Below, in pieces: positions 1 to 11,025 of a DNA stretch of 64,000 nucleotides. The notes beneath the pieces were generated by a model. It ran no database searches. It was given only the letters and a program-made list of their open reading frames with translations, and was not told the DNA's origin. The stretch is taken from NCBI RefSeq assembly GCF_043290135.1, contig NC_134702.1, forward strand, positions 188,264,491 through 188,328,490, in the 5' to 3' direction. This DNA is from Rhipicephalus microplus. Its lineage: Eukaryota; Arthropoda; Arachnida; Ixodida; Ixodidae. The number at the start of each line of letters is the position of its first letter. The stretch's first letter is position 1. The translations under genes and the position numbers were made by a program.

Positions 1-128
1 GCAAGTTCCGCATCTGCGACCAGGAGGCCATTCGGGAACTTCAGCGCGAGAACCGCAAGCGACGCCGCATCATCGAGAACCAGCAGCTGGAGATGCTGCG
101 CTCTGACCGCTTCGCATCCACGGGAGCA
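1..128 (+). CDS. DZIP1: DZIP1 exon 1 of window (5' partial)
   Basis: Open from base 3, encoding a highly charged helix (KFRICDQEAIRELQREN..., then a KRRR cluster and IENQQLEMLRSD). Known DZIP1 proteins have a similar basic helix directly before the C2H2 finger, and here the finger is in the next exon. Two phase-0 donors are possible, GCA|GTTGTG at 128/129 or GTT|GTGTAC at 131/132; neither is a strong GTRAGT match. The exon continues upstream of base 1. Confidence 0.7.
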
Positions 129-411
129 GTTGTGTACCTTCATTCACTCTCCCCTGTCTGATGCTGTTCAGTAGCTGTTTGACTATTCGTTGTCACGTAA
201 TAGTGTGTACAGCACCAACTCATTTACTTCCTTATGAGTAAGCGCGTGACGTGGGCAAATGGAAGAAACAGTACATGGGAACGCATTTGACGCCCATTTT
301 TGAGCTAATACGCAAGCAGAAACCTTGTTTTTATCATGAACCTTCACAGGCAGGTGCAGTCTTCTCGGCCAGCGCCTCCTTGTGAATGAGCCGTTGAATC
401 AGCTCAGATGC

Positions 412-626
412 GCCCCGCCGTGGTGGTCTAGTGGCTAAGATACTCGGCTGCTGAACCGAAGGTCGCGAGATTGAATTCCAGATGCGTCGGCTGCATTTTC
501 GATGGAGGCGAAAATGCTGTAGGCCCGTGTGCTCATATTTGGGTGCACGCTAAAGAACCCCAGGTGGTTAAAATTTTTGGAGCCCTCAAAAACGGCGTCT
601 CACATTTGGGACGTTAAACCCCTCAT

Positions 627-680
<54 letters not shown>
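412..680 (+). mobile_element. Ruka-like tRNA-derived SINE, copy 1
   Basis: The head (GCCCCGCCGTGGTGGTCTAG...) resembles a tRNA with an A box and a degraded B box (GAGATTGAATTCC). The body ends in GGGACGTTAAACCCC and is followed by a long TCAA tetranucleotide tail at about 624-679. Imperfect 10-bp flanking duplication (GCNCAGATGC). Family name from memory; the same unit recurs eight more times in the window. Confidence 0.85.
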
Positions 681-2168
681 TGGCGCAGATGCAATCGTCC
701 TATGATGCTCGTCCACAGCTGCTCAGTGAGTACGCCAGTGCGTGGGTTGTCCAGTTTTCGTGCAGGTTGCGGAAAGCATATATTTGGTGCTCGCACTCTG
801 CTGTTGGTGTGTATCACTACGCTTCTCCTTCATTTTACTGCCAAGCTCACCGAGCTGTGGAAGTCGTGACCATGCCTCAATCCGCCACCTTGAGAGCGCT
901 AATTCGTTGACTCAAGGCTATCACTCTGATTGGCTTAAAACTCGACCTTGGCGGAACTTGAGAACAGGTCATAGGTGTACAATGAATGTCAATCGTGACA
1001 TCGCCCGTGCCTGTGCCTAGAAATGCTTATCGAAAGTGAAAAGAGAAATGTGGTGAGTTCGATCCGAGTCTTTCATAATTGGCTCGACGTGGTGACCGTA
1101 GTCAACACTGTACTCGGCGCCCCCCCCCCCCCCAAAAAAAAAAGAGACAGACGCCGGCAAGCTCGGAAATCATGGCCGTAACATCAGCTTAGCCACTAGG
1201 CTGACAAATGCTTATGACAGAACGAACGTAGATATGTTGGTTTAGTTTAGCGAAACATACAGCGCAGGTTAAGCATTGTGCGTGTTTTCCTCCTGCGTTT
1301 TCTTTGTTACTTGCTCCGTGTGTTTCAATAATGTTTTTCTTGGCCTCCTATTCCCACACGTTGGAGACAAAGGGTGAGGACGTCTGCCTGTGAGAGCATG
1401 TCTGCCTTTTACTCGTTTTAAAGCACTTAGGAATGTCATTATTGGTTCCGAGCTGAAGTTCACGCCTATGCTGAATTATCTATGTGGGAGAGAGTATTTT
1501 TTAGAATTATACAAGATCAACATTGCGTCAGGTGCAATGGACGCTGTGTATTATAACACAGAGCCACATGACTTATCGCAGCTCAGCCGCTTCACTCTTG
1601 TGTGCAGTTTTTGTGGCGTTGAAAGGAGGTACAGCCTCAAAAACTGAATGAACAGCTTCATTAAAAAAAAACTCTGTGAATTCCTCGCATTGACAAGGAA
1701 GAGCTGAAACCAGCAAAAGCTTTCGGAAACCGAAATGTTTTTTCAATGACGCAGCTTTGATCGTAAGAATTGTACACAGATATAAAAAAAAATGCGCGTA
1801 CCCGAGAAAAAGATGAAGAGACGAAAAATACGCCTTATGCAGCTCAAGCTTATACTGACATTCACCAGTGTCTTCGCAACCTCGTATGTGGTTTTTGCGC
1901 CTAAAAGTGTACGGTGAAATAAATACTTAATTTTCGAGTTCACGTTTGAGCAGTGGAGCTCGAGCGCTTGGATGGCCTAAGCAGTAAATTAGGAACTGAC
2001 GATGTCCGATCGTTGTCGTCGGGGCTCGCCACCATCTCTATTCGAAGCGCAGGTGCGAAAAATCTGTGCGCAATACTGTCTATAGCGCGCAAATGGTGTT
2101 TCAAAGTGAAATTTTTTTTGGTCTCTTATCATTTCGTCAATAGATGCGACACAGTCATCACAGTGGAT
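681..2168. other. DZIP1 intron 1, no recognisable gene
   Basis: AT-rich intron with short chance reading frames on both strands. A poly-C run followed by poly-A lies near 1120-1143. No transposon protein remnant or splice-bounded exon was found. Confidence 0.5.
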
Positions 2169-2315
2169 GACACACAGTCACATCTACGCTGATACACTCA
2201 TGCACAAGAACACATTGTGGAAATTACGCATTAAGGGTGAAGCTTCTGGCATGCTGATCATTCATGTTAAAGCGACAGGGACAGACAAAGAGAACGGCCC
2301 CTCTTCGCTCCATCA
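2169..2315 (+). repeat. Direct repeat, copy 1 (upstream of finger exon)
   Basis: About 145 bp starting GACACACAGTCACATCTACG and ending GAACGGCCCCTCTT. It closely matches 3184-3328 in the same orientation, so the pair brackets the zinc-finger exon. Small indels and substitutions distinguish the copies. Confidence 0.75.
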
Positions 2316-2520
2316 TCAGCATTGACGTCGTCGATTTGCAGCCATTTTTGTTCGTCCTCTTCGGTATTGCACTAGATATTTGACAATTTAACGCAGTCGA
2401 CTAACCACAAGTAAACTGTTTGATTACCTAAAGTACACATTTTTTTTTAGATTCGTAGATACGTTCCAACTGCGCTAGGGCACGTTCAAGTGTTTTCAAC
2501 GGTGCATCGTGTCGCCGCAG

Positions 2521-2751
2521 CCCTGCCCCTACTGCCGCAAGGTGTTCGTTAGCCTAGCGTACCTGCAAGCGCACGTGGTGCGGCGACACCCGGAGAAGCC
2601 CGCACCCACAGAGGACGCCCTGCTGGCGCAGTGGCAGCGAATGGCCACTGGCACGGCGCTGCCAACGGCAACTGAGTTGAACCGGGGCTTGCACGAACTC
2701 CGGAATATCCTGCTGCGGAAAGAAGATGGGCCCGACCACGCCGAGGACAAA
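2521..2751 (+). CDS. DZIP1: DZIP1 exon 2: C2H2 zinc finger
   Basis: Encodes 77 residues beginning PCPYCRKVFVSLAYLQAHVVRRHPEK: a C-X2-C-X12-H-X4-H finger, with the RRH tail after the second helix typical of DZIP1/DZIP1L, followed by a helical stretch (TATELNRGLHELRNILLRKEDG). The acceptor is GTGTCGCCGCAG|CCC and the donor AAA|GTGAGC, both phase 0, so it joins exon 1 and exon 3 in frame. In the family this finger lies near the N-terminal third and is needed for localisation and ciliary function. This is the most diagnostic exon of the gene. A direct repeat sits on either side of it. Confidence 0.9.
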
Positions 2752-3687
2752 GTGAGCGAAGTTACAGGGAAAGCATCACTACGCTGATGTGCACATTCGT
2801 AAGAGGGAAAATGTGCAGTAGTTCGAAAAAAACCTGGCCCCGCGGTCGCGCCGAAGCGTGTGAAATGTAGTAGCGTTGCAGTTAGCGCAATCACTACGTA
2901 TGGGATCTGATATGTCGGAAAACGCACAGCGTATAGAGTGCTTGGCCTCCCAAGAGGCTTGGATGAAATGTGGGAAATCGATACAAGCCAGAGCGATCTT
3001 CTCGGGTGACTCTTTCATTATTAACCGCAACCAGTGCGCACATCACATCGCTGTGTATGCGAATGCTCGCTGCATACATGCAGGCCAGGAGCGGACGCGT
3101 TGAAAGATGCGATAGCATTGGGGAGATCTCGAGGCTGCGCTAGTTCGCGCTTCGACAAATTGAGTTGCCTTGAGGAATAAGAGGGACACAGCCACATCTA
3201 CGCTGATACACTCTGATACGCGAACACATCTGGAAGGTACGCATTAAGAGTGAAGCTTCTGGCGTACTGACCATTGATGTTAAAACGACAGGGAAAGACA
3301 AAGAGAACGGCCCCTCTTACTTCCAGACACAAGCGCAGCAAACCAATTTTACTTTTATAACAGCGCTTTTTTTATCAAAGTGTTTCTGTGGTGCCCACGT
3401 GCATGTGAGTGTGTTACTTTAAGTCACATAAGCCGGTAATTGACCACCATGTATTTATTCATCTGGCTGCTATTACGGTGGTGGCGCATGAACAGCATTT
3501 CACGTGGTCTTCCCGAGTTTTCTATCATATGGCGTGTAAATATTTATAGATGAATATTAGCCAAGCCTATTGAAGTCTGTCCAATCTGTACAATCTATTA
3601 AAGTCTGCAGCGTGGATGTAAGCACTTCACCAACAGCGAAAATTACTGCCGTATGGTATACGATTCATATTCTCTCATCGTCGGCAG
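2752..3687. other. DZIP1 intron 2
   Basis: Short intron. Apart from the repeat copy at 3184-3328 I see only unstructured AT-rich sequence. Confidence 0.6.
3184..3328 (+). repeat. Direct repeat, copy 2 (downstream of finger exon)
   Basis: Second copy of the 2169-2315 repeat, from GACACAGCCACATCTACGCT to GAACGGCCCCTCTT, same strand. Either an unnamed interspersed repeat that landed twice or the trace of a local duplication. Confidence 0.75.
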
Positions 3688-3984
3688 CTCCTCTTTCGCG
3701 ACGAACTGCTCTGTCGGCTGGACGAGCTTCAGCGCAAGTGCGACAGCCTGGCGGTGGGTGACCGCAAGATGAGCTCGGCAGGTGCTGCTGCCGGCGAGGC
3801 GAGTCCCTGGGAGCTGTCAGCCGAGCCTCCCGGATCCTTCTCCGAGGGACAGGCGGCGCTGGTCAGCCTGTCGCAGCAGCTGATCCAGCAGAAGGATGAA
3901 GTTGGTCGCCTTCTAGCGCAGCAGGAACGCCTTTTTCTGCAGCGCATGGACGCGCTCGCTAAGGACGTCGTGGCGCTCACCAAG
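3688..3984 (+). CDS. DZIP1: DZIP1 exon 3: coiled coil
   Basis: Encodes 99 residues, phase 0 at both ends (acceptor TCGTCGGCAG|CTC, donor AAG|GTACGT). It starts LLFRDELLCRLDELQRKCDS, then has a low-complexity Ala/Gly/Ser/Pro stretch, then a strong heptad-like helix (ALVSLSQQLIQQKDEVGRLL, continuing to ALAKDVVALTK). DZIP1 proteins carry long coiled coils after the finger that mediate homodimerisation and partner binding. Joins in frame to exon 2 (ending HAEDK) and to exon 4, some 18 kb downstream. Confidence 0.85.
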
Positions 3985-4051
3985 GTACGTTCTCGGCTGA
4001 ATGTGATCTTGGTTCTCAATGCAAGAAGACCCTGACACTTGGCTAATAGAT

Positions 4052-4309
4052 TGATTGATTTGTGGGGTTTGATTGATAGATATGTGGGGTTTAACGTCCC
4101 AAAACCACTATATGATTATGAGAGACGCCGTAGTAGAGGGCTCCGGAAATTTAGACCACCTGGGGTTCTTTAACGCGCACCCAAATCTGAGCACACGGGC
4201 CTCGACATTTCGGCCTCCATCGGAAATGCAGCCGCCGCAGCCGGGATTTGAACCCGCGACCTGCGGGTCAGCAGCCGAGTATCTTAGCTACTAGACCACC
4301 GCGGCGGGG
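4052..4309 (-). mobile_element. Ruka-like SINE, copy 2
   Basis: Minus-strand copy: on the + strand it runs from the tail (TTGATTGATTTGTGGGG, partly doubled) to the tRNA-like head (CACCGCGGCGGGG). Flanked by a 16-bp target duplication with one mismatch, CACTKGGCTAATAGAT at 4036-4051 and 4310-4325. It lies 67 bp inside intron 3. Confidence 0.88.
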
Positions 4310-4499
4310 CACTGGGCTAATAGATCCATACTGTTTAGCCGGTCAGGTAATCTTGGTTCCGTCGAAAATACCAGTGCAAAGAGAAACAGTCGAGGCCCAA
4401 GAGGAAGAATGGACGAGAGAAAGCGCTTAACATCTGTTTGCCTTAGTACGTTCGCGCGCGTGGAAGTTCCCATTTCTTGATGAGACGAGTCATGCGTAG

Positions 4500-5320
4500 C
4501 TTTTTTTATTTTCCGTTTGACAAGAAAGGTTGCATGGGATGTTGTTCTTTTTGACGATACCAGTGTTATAGTGCTGGAAGCAATTTTTTAAGTTAAGGTC
4601 AACAAATAATAGTTCAGTGTGACATTTTGACGCGCAAATAATGGCACGAATTGATTTCTTCTGGATTACGTCAAGATTCTAAATGTTCGTCAGCACCGTC
4701 GTACCCCCCATTAAGTAGCAGTACTTGATGCACGATGCAAATAGACTGTTATAAGTACCAAGCTTAATAGTGTCTTTAGACAAACAGTATTTGCATTTGT
4801 TGAGGATACCGCACACCCGTGAAATTTTATACGCGATTAGTTCACTGGGCTTATTCTTAGACACGTGTTCCTCAAACAAAACACCGAGACTCTTTACAGA
4901 AGGCACGATCCCTATTGGTGAAGTTTTATGGCATAATCCAGTTCGGGCTTCTATTTTACGGTTTGTGGGTCAAAAGAAGACAGCATTTGTTTTAATAATA
5001 TTTCTATTAAGAGAATTGCCAGAGCATCGATAATGTGCGATTGACATTCTTTATTGCATCAGTAGCATTCGTCGCGGAAAATGGTAGGTAGTGTCATCTG
5101 GATATATTATAAATCTTGCGGGCTTATCAATTCTGACAACATCATTTATATAAAGAGAGAATGAAGGGTGTCCTAGAATGCTGCCCTGCGGAAATCCGGC
5201 TCCTAATGTCTTGAACTTTCAGACGTGATGATTAATGCATACCTGTTGTTGGCAGTGTTTTAGGTAAGAAGTGAGCGGTTTAATTTGCCTAGCTAATGAC
5301 ACCTCTGCAAATTATGGTGG
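4500..5320 (-). pseudogene. LINE reverse-transcriptase fragment (CR1/L2-like)
   Basis: Minus-strand translation gives the C-terminal half of a non-LTR RT, with indels. It runs from a SLYINDVV segment and a decayed active site (YPDDT in place of Y/FADD, about 5110-5190), through VKSLGVLFEEHVSKNKPSEL and ISRVCGILNKCKYCLSKDTI (4679-4906), to the IQKKSIRAI motif near 4650. No endonuclease or ORF1 is present: a 5'-truncated, decayed copy. The clade assignment is tentative. Confidence 0.7.
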
Positions 5321-5685
5321 TGTAACCGAACAAACGAACAAGTCAGCAGACAAGTCTCCAGGTCCTTTATGCATATGCCTAAGAGAACTGAAAAGCGGAA
5401 GCCATCTTCTTATTTTCCTTCTCAGTCTACTGAATTGATCCCACCTGAAAGCTATACGCTCCGAAACCAGTTCAGCAATGCTTACGGGATCGGAGGTGTT
5501 GCAAGCTTTCTGTCCTTCATCTGGTTTTGCACGGCCTCCATGATTGGCCCACATTTGACCAAGTGACAATCTAATATGATGTGACGTTATAGATATGTCG
5601 TCATAACATCCCGAATGCTCGTGACCCGTGATGTCAATATGACGTCATAGTGTGACGTCATCAAAATAATATGCTTTTCGCTTTT

Positions 5686-5917
5686 GTTCATTGATTTATA
5701 GGGTTTAACGTCCCAAAACCACGCTATTATTATGAGAGACGCCGTAGTGAAGGGCTCCGGAAATTTTGACCACCTGCAGTTCTTTAACGTGCACCCAAAT
5801 ATGAGCACACGGGCCTACAACATTTCCGACTCCATCGGAAATGCAGCCGCCGCAGCCGGGATTTGATCCCGCGACTTGCCGAGTATCTTAGCCACTAGAC
5901 CACCGCGGCGGGGTGAT
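5686..5917 (-). mobile_element. Ruka-like SINE, copy 3
   Basis: Minus-strand copy with part of the tRNA-like region missing (a jump around CGCGACTTGCCGAGTATC). Flanked by near-identical duplications TATGCTTTTCGC[T/A]TTT at 5670-5685 and 5918-5933. Confidence 0.85.
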
Positions 5918-6144
5918 TATGCTTTTCGCATTTATCGTGTTGGCGCTGCCGACGATAACTTTGCACGTTTGATGAGGCATCGCTTTAGTAAGCAAGCAGA
6001 CAAATAATCCAGAGGAACAAAAGCTAGGGGACCGCCACAGCCGTTTGCCCTATAAACGGTGACGCGCGAATGGGCTATGAAACGGGGGAACTTAAGTAAA
6101 CTCGTTGCAGAGTAGTGGGGGTATCACCTTAATATTGTGTATAT

Positions 6145-6294
6145 TGTAAGCACAATATTGACAACGTTTGACCTTCATCTTCTTCATCTGTATATAATCA
6201 TCATCCCGAAAAACGTCGTCTTCGTTCGAAGGGTTGATCAGGCGATTTGGCCTAAAAAACACCGTCGAGACTCCAACGCTGCTACTGTCTTACA
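6145..6294 (+). repeat. Element A 5' LTR
   Basis: 150 bp, TGTAAGCACAATATT...CTGTCTTACA. Differs from the 3' LTR at several positions, including the AATAAA signal of the 3' copy, which reads AAAAAA here. The divergence indicates an older insertion than element C. Confidence 0.93.
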
Positions 6295-6389
6295 GAGTGG
6301 TGGAAGTGCTTTGATCCCCAAGTCATCTCCGACGTCACGTTCTCCTGGAGCTTCGTTCGGGTCGCCGCTTGCTTTCTCCGTCCTCTGCC

Positions 6390-7630
6390 TTGGCTCAAGA
6401 ACCGCTGCCCGGAACATCCAGCATCCCTGTCCAACAAACCATTCCTGCGTGGATCGTCAACGCCCGGCAGCGCGACCCACCCATCTTCTGTGGTCTTACA
6501 CGCGATGACGTCGAGGTATGGCTAAAATAATACGACATGACCAGTGTTCATAACCGATGGGATGAGCCTCAAAAACTTCGTCACGTCGCCTTCTATCTGT
6601 CCGATGTCGCGAAAACGTGGTTTTTTAACCACGAGAGCAGCTTCCCGGATTGGCCTACTTTTGCTCAACAAGTCCAATTTTTGGAAAACCGAACATCCAT
6701 TCTGAAGAGTCGAAACGAAAGCTCGGTGGCCGTGCCCAACTTCCCGGGGAGACGTACACTTCGTACATTGAAGACGTCCTTGCCCTTTGCCACCGCGTGA
6801 ACTCGGCGATGACAGAAGCTGATCGTGTTCGCCACGTCATCAAAGGGATAGGACATGTCGCGTTTAACGCTCTGGCTGTTAAAAACCCCACAACCGTTGA
6901 GGACGTCATCACGACATGTCAGCCTCTTGATGAACTCCAAGCCATTCGATTGCACCCAGGCTACCCAGATGCTAGTGACAGCCGGCCTTCATCGGATGCG
7001 GATTTGCGCGCGCTGATTCGCACTCTGATTCGCGAGGAGCTTCAAGCGCAAGGGTTGCCATGTGCACCCGCCCCTCGGTCTCACTCTCAATCTGCTGGTC
7101 TGCGCGACATCATCAAAGAGGAGCTCTCATCCATGGCTGGCGCTCTCCCATCGAACACTATGGCGCCACCAACGCCACTTATGACGTATGCACAAGTCGC
7201 TGCCATGCCACCTACCTTAGTTCAGCACGCGCATCCTGTTCCTGCGCCGTCCAACGTAGCAGCATTTGCACCACATTCGCCTGGTATAGCGCCAGTACCA
7301 ACGCCTGTGACAGCTCCAGCACACTGCGCCCCCTGGCGCTCGCCTCGCCCAATATGTTACTATTGTGGCATTTGGGGCCATATTTCACGATTTTGCCGCA
7401 AGCGCCAACAGGACGAACGCCGTGGCTACGATGTTTACGAATGGGATTCGGAGCCATCCCCGAACCAGTACCAGCAACGCCCTACGACACGTTCCTTCTC
7501 TCCGACTTCTCCACTCACCGCACCTCACCCCTGCTATCCCGGACGCCACCGGTCCCCTTCACCTCGACGACGCTCAACATCTCCTCTGAGACCGGCTGTA
7601 CCTACTTCTGACTACCACTCGGAAAACTAG
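6390..7630 (+). pseudogene. Element A gag (broken)
   Basis: The first part reads ARQRDPPIFCGLTRDDVEVW, hits a TAA near 6525, continues as WDEPQKLRHVAFYLSDVAKT and shifts frame near 6680. The second part (6650-7630) reads LPGETYTSYIEDVLALCHRV, a typical Retrotrans_gag capsid stretch, then a proline-rich linker, then one CCHC zinc knuckle (CYYCGIWGHISRFC, about 7355-7396) and a basic Ser/Arg/Pro tail. It ends GAA AAC TAG. The knuckle binds genomic RNA during packaging. No clear initiating ATG remains. Confidence 0.85.
7621..7630 (+). promoter_or_regulatory. Candidate gag-pol -1 frameshift site (element A)
   Basis: GGAAAACTAG: gag reads GAA AAC TAG (stop) while the protease frame, -1 relative to gag, reads GGA AAA CTA and stays open into ALVDTGAAISVI. 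The identical ten bases end gag in element B at 12934-12943, where protease is again in the -1 frame. The A-site part AAAC is a classical slip; the P-site slip (GAA to GGA) is non-canonical. Confidence 0.55.
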
Positions 7631-9636
7631 GTGGTGCAGTTTTTGGAGGGAAAGCTGCATCGCTCGAACAAACACCAATACGTCCAGAGGGCCCAGCCAA
7701 CTTGTTATTAGTGTATGCGGAAGGGGTACCAGTTCAGGCATTGGTGGACACGGGGGCTGCTATTTCTGTTATTCATGCGGATTCGTGTACTCGTCTACGT
7801 AAGGTTATCACACTTTATACTGGCACTTTCTTACGTAGCGCAAATGACTCGCATATACGGCCATCAGCACAGCGCACCGTTAGAGTTTTCATTGATGGCA
7901 TCCGGCATCATATTCAGTTTGCCGTGCTGGATTCTTGTGCTGTTATGCTTATTTTAGGATGGGACTTTTTTTATGATGCTGCTGCCTCCATCTCTTGTCG
8001 ACAACGACTCATACATATGCGAGAGACGGATGATATTTCCCCAAAATTATCACGTGACCGGCTACGAACAGCCAATGACTTCCTTGTGCCACCTAACCAC
8101 GAGCACGTTATCACGGTTATGTCTGACTCCATTGACCACGGTGACGTCCTAGTCAGTCCATCAGCCCGTTGTCTATCCAGAGAGATTGCACTTTCATCGA
8201 GTCTTGTCCGCTTCTCCAACGGCGCCGCATTTCTCGCAGTACTGAATATCACCAATGAGCCGATTCTGCTGACAAAGGGCACTGTTGTAGTTTCCAGCGT
8301 GGACACACAACCTATCTCTGTAGTGGCTTCGGATACCAGTCTGGTGGAATCACGTTCAATACTAACAGATGCTCCATCCACTACGGCTCTCGTCAGTACC
8401 ATCAGCACGGATCTCACTCCCCCGCAAGCAGACGAACTACTGGCGTTGTTGTCTAAGCATAAATATTATTTCGACGTACATTCCACTGCTCTAAGCCAGA
8501 CTTCTGCGGTGGCTCATCGCATACACACCGACGGAACTTCTATTGTCCGTCGTCGACCATACCGTGTTTCTTCCTGCGAACGCGAGATCATCGACAAGTA
8601 CGTTGCTGATATGCTCAAGCAAAACATCATCCGCCCCTCCTCAAGCCCTTGGTCGTCACCTGTCGTTCTCGTAAGAAAAAAAAAAGACGGTTCGGTGCGA
8701 TTCTGCGTTGATTACCGCGCATTAAACAAAGTAACCAGAAAAGACGTATATCTCTAGCCTCGCATTGATGATGCCTTAGATTCCTTGCAAGGAGCGGAAT
8801 ATTTTTCGAGCCTTGACCTGCGTTCCAGTTATTGGCACATTTCAATGCACGAGGATGACAAGGAAAAAACTGCCTTTGCCACACCCGATGGGCTTTACGA
8901 ACTTAACGTCATGCCTTTCGGCCTCTGCAATGCGCCAGCAACGTTTGAACGACTGATAGACACTGTATTGCGGGGCCTTAAGTGGAAAACATGCCTATGT
9001 TACCTTGACGACATCGTCATATTTTCTTCAAAATTCGAAGAGCACTTGCAGCGCCTGGATGAAGTTCTGACGTGTCTCGCAGCTGCTGGCTTTCAGCTCA
9101 ACACCAAGAAGTGCCACTTTGCTAGCAAAAGTATTAAAGTACTTGGACATCTCGTCTGCAAAGATGGAATCCGGCCAGATCCCGACAAGATTACCGCCGT
9201 TCTTCACTTCCCGGTGCCTGAACGCGTCAAAGAGCTCCGAAGCTTTCTTGGCCTTGCGTCGTACTTCCGGCGCTTTATACGAGACTTCGCCACCATTGCT
9301 GCGCCACTTCACCAAGTCCTTTCTTCGGGAGCGTCATACGTATGGTCGGACGAATGCCAAATGGCTTTTGACACTTTGAAACGTGCCCTCACGTCTGAGC
9401 CAGTGCTTTGTCATTTCGATAACGCCGCACCCGCTCTCCTCCATACTGATGCCAGCGGACACGGTCTCGGCACTGTACTTCTGCAACGAACAGAGCGTTA
9501 TGACGAATGTGTGATCGCATACGCAAGTCGCACCCTTACAGCAGCAGAGAAAAACTACACCATCACCGAGCAGGAGTGTCTCGTCGTTGTCTGGGCCATC
9601 AAGAAGTTCCGACCATATCTTCACGGCCGACCACAC
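7631..9636 (+). pseudogene. Element A pol: protease, RT, partial RNase H
   Basis: Frame -1 to gag. Aspartic protease motif ALVDTGAAISVIHADSC lies near 7738-7788, then a linker, then RT: IIRPSSSPWSSPVVLVRKK, FCVDYRALNKV, an in-frame TAG at 8755-8757, then SLDLRSSYWHISMHEDD, MPFGLCNAPATFERL and active-site box CYLDDIVIFSS near 9000. RNase H begins ALLHTDASGHGLGTVLL and ENYTITEQE-like residues follow, up to the YLHGRP motif, where the sequence jumps into integrase. The protease and RT motifs themselves are intact, but the stop and the deletion preclude function. Confidence 0.9.
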
Positions 9637-10138
9637 CAACTGGGATACCATCCTGCCATTCGTGACTTTTGCGTACAATACCGCTACGCAGCGCACCATG
9701 GGCTATTCCCCATTCTTTCTCGTCTATGGCCATCAACCAACATCTCCGCTCGACATCTCCTTTTTTGACGTCCCTGTGAACTCGTCATCGTCATCGAGGG
9801 AGCACTTAATCTCTCGCCTGGCCGATTGTCGCCGACGCGCCCACCTCAATACACAGGCAAGCCAACAAGAGCGGAAGACTCGCTACGATGGCGTCCACCG
9901 CGTAGTTCACTTCAATACTGGAGACGGAGTACTGTTGTGGACCCCAACGCGGGTTCCCGGCCTGTGTGATAAGTTTCACTCACGTTTCATCGGCCCCTAC
10001 ACTATAGTCGAGCAGACGTCTCCTGTTAACTATCGAGTAACCCCTGTTGTCACGCCTCCCGACGGCCGTTTTCGTGGTACGGAGGTTGTTCACGTGTCGC
10101 GCCTAAAACCATTCGTGCGCCGTACACCACCGTCATAA
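9637..10138 (+). pseudogene. Element A integrase C-terminal remnant
   Basis: Begins mid-domain (DHTNWDTILPFVTFAYNTA, then TMGYSPFFLVYGHQP) and continues through the linker and the C-terminal GPY/F-type region (FIGPYTIVEQTSPVNYRVTP) to a stop at 10136-10138. The HHCC zinc domain and the DD35E catalytic core are absent, removed by the deletion fused to RNase H. It is in a different frame from the preceding RNase H. Confidence 0.88.
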
Positions 10139-10180
10139 ACAGCGGCCTAATTGGCCGCTTCCGCGCGAGGGGGAAATTAG

Positions 10181-10331
10181 TGTAAGCACAATATTGACAA
10201 CGTTTGACCTTCATCTTCTTCATCTGTTTATAATCATCATCGCGAAAAAACGTCGTCTTCGTTCGAAGGGTTGATCAGGCGATTCGGCCTAATAAACGCT
10301 GTCGAGACTCCAACGCTGCTACTGTCTTACA
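10181..10331 (+). repeat. Element A 3' LTR
   Basis: 151 bp, matching 6145-6294 with scattered differences; contains AATAAA near 10293. Directly followed by the ATAT target duplication. Confidence 0.93.
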
Positions 10332-10387
10332 ATATGAATACGGTTTGTGAATGCCTAATTGTTATTTTGTTTTTATTATTCCTATTT

Positions 10388-10790
10388 CTTGAATGAAGGA
10401 GAAGCGTTGCCTTCAAGCAGTCATGGGACGCTGTTATAGGGTTGTGCCCAATACTGGTTGAAGACACGAAGAAGTGGTTGAAGGTACTGCTGCTTCCCTC
10501 GCATCTACTCGACTCAAGCAAAGCCTCAGGCCAAGCGAAAGCCAAGTAAGACGCCCTCGTCTGAATTCCGAACGCGCGATCTAGTGCCTTGGACGGTCAT
10601 GCAACGCAAGCAGTCGGTTTTACTAGCAGACGCTGCCTGCATCGGCGTTGCCAGTCGAGAGAGGGGTGAGTGACAGTTGGCACGAGACCCGAGACGCGAG
10701 CTCGCACAGGGGGGTTGTGGATAGTGCCACCGACACCGGATGCGCGACCTAGTGTGAATAAGAAATGCTCTGCATTTAAAAACCTCCTGA
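10388..10790 (-). repeat. ~400-bp interspersed repeat, copy 1
   Basis: The reverse complement matches 36240-36645 over most of its length: both contain AAGCATTTCTTA-like or AGCATTTCTTATTC ends, a CTAGTAAAA[A]CCGACTGCTTGCG block, a GGCTTTCG[C/T]TTG block and GGCAACGCTTCTCCTTCATT. No coding capacity seen. Family unknown to me. Confidence 0.7.
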
Positions 10791-10986
10791 ATGTGACTTG
10801 ATTACGAACACATTTTTTTTGGTGGGTGGACTTGATCATACTTTGACGCGGGGAACTTAGAAAAAGTCTGCACAGCTCAATATCTAACAACGTTTCTATC
10901 TCTGGCGTGCACTCTTTCGCTATAGCATACCCTGTTTTTTTGCGGTGTACTTTTTTGCGATGTGGCGAACTCAAGAAACGCCTGCT

Positions 10987-11023
<37 letters not shown>
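10987..11023 (+). repeat. (GA)n microsatellite
   Basis: About 18 uninterrupted GA dinucleotides, ending in GATATGACC. Confidence 0.95.

Positions 11024-11025
<2 letters not shown>

Larger units (their letters stand above)
6145..10331 (+). mobile_element. Element A: decayed Ty3/gypsy LTR retrotransposon
   Basis: Bounded by 150-bp LTRs (6145-6294 and 10181-10331) starting TGTAAG and ending CTTACA, with a 4-bp target duplication ATAT at 6141-6144 and 10332-10335. The primer-binding site TGGTGGAAGTGCTTTGATCC starts at 6298, and a purine tract GAGGGGGAAATTAG precedes the 3' LTR. Internal order is Gag, PR, RT, RNase H, integrase, the usual gypsy order. It is dead: an in-frame stop near 6525 and a frameshift near 6680 in gag, a TAG at 8755-8757 in RT, and a large deletion joining RNase H to the integrase C-terminal part near 9636. 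Confidence 0.93.

Noticed and set aside
412..500. Genuine tRNA gene at the SINE head
   Set aside because: Degenerate B box, no complete cloverleaf, attached to the repeated SINE body and found nine times.
6137..6508. 123-codon frame over the element A 5' LTR
   Set aside because: Spans LTR and primer-binding site; the true gag lies in another frame further on.
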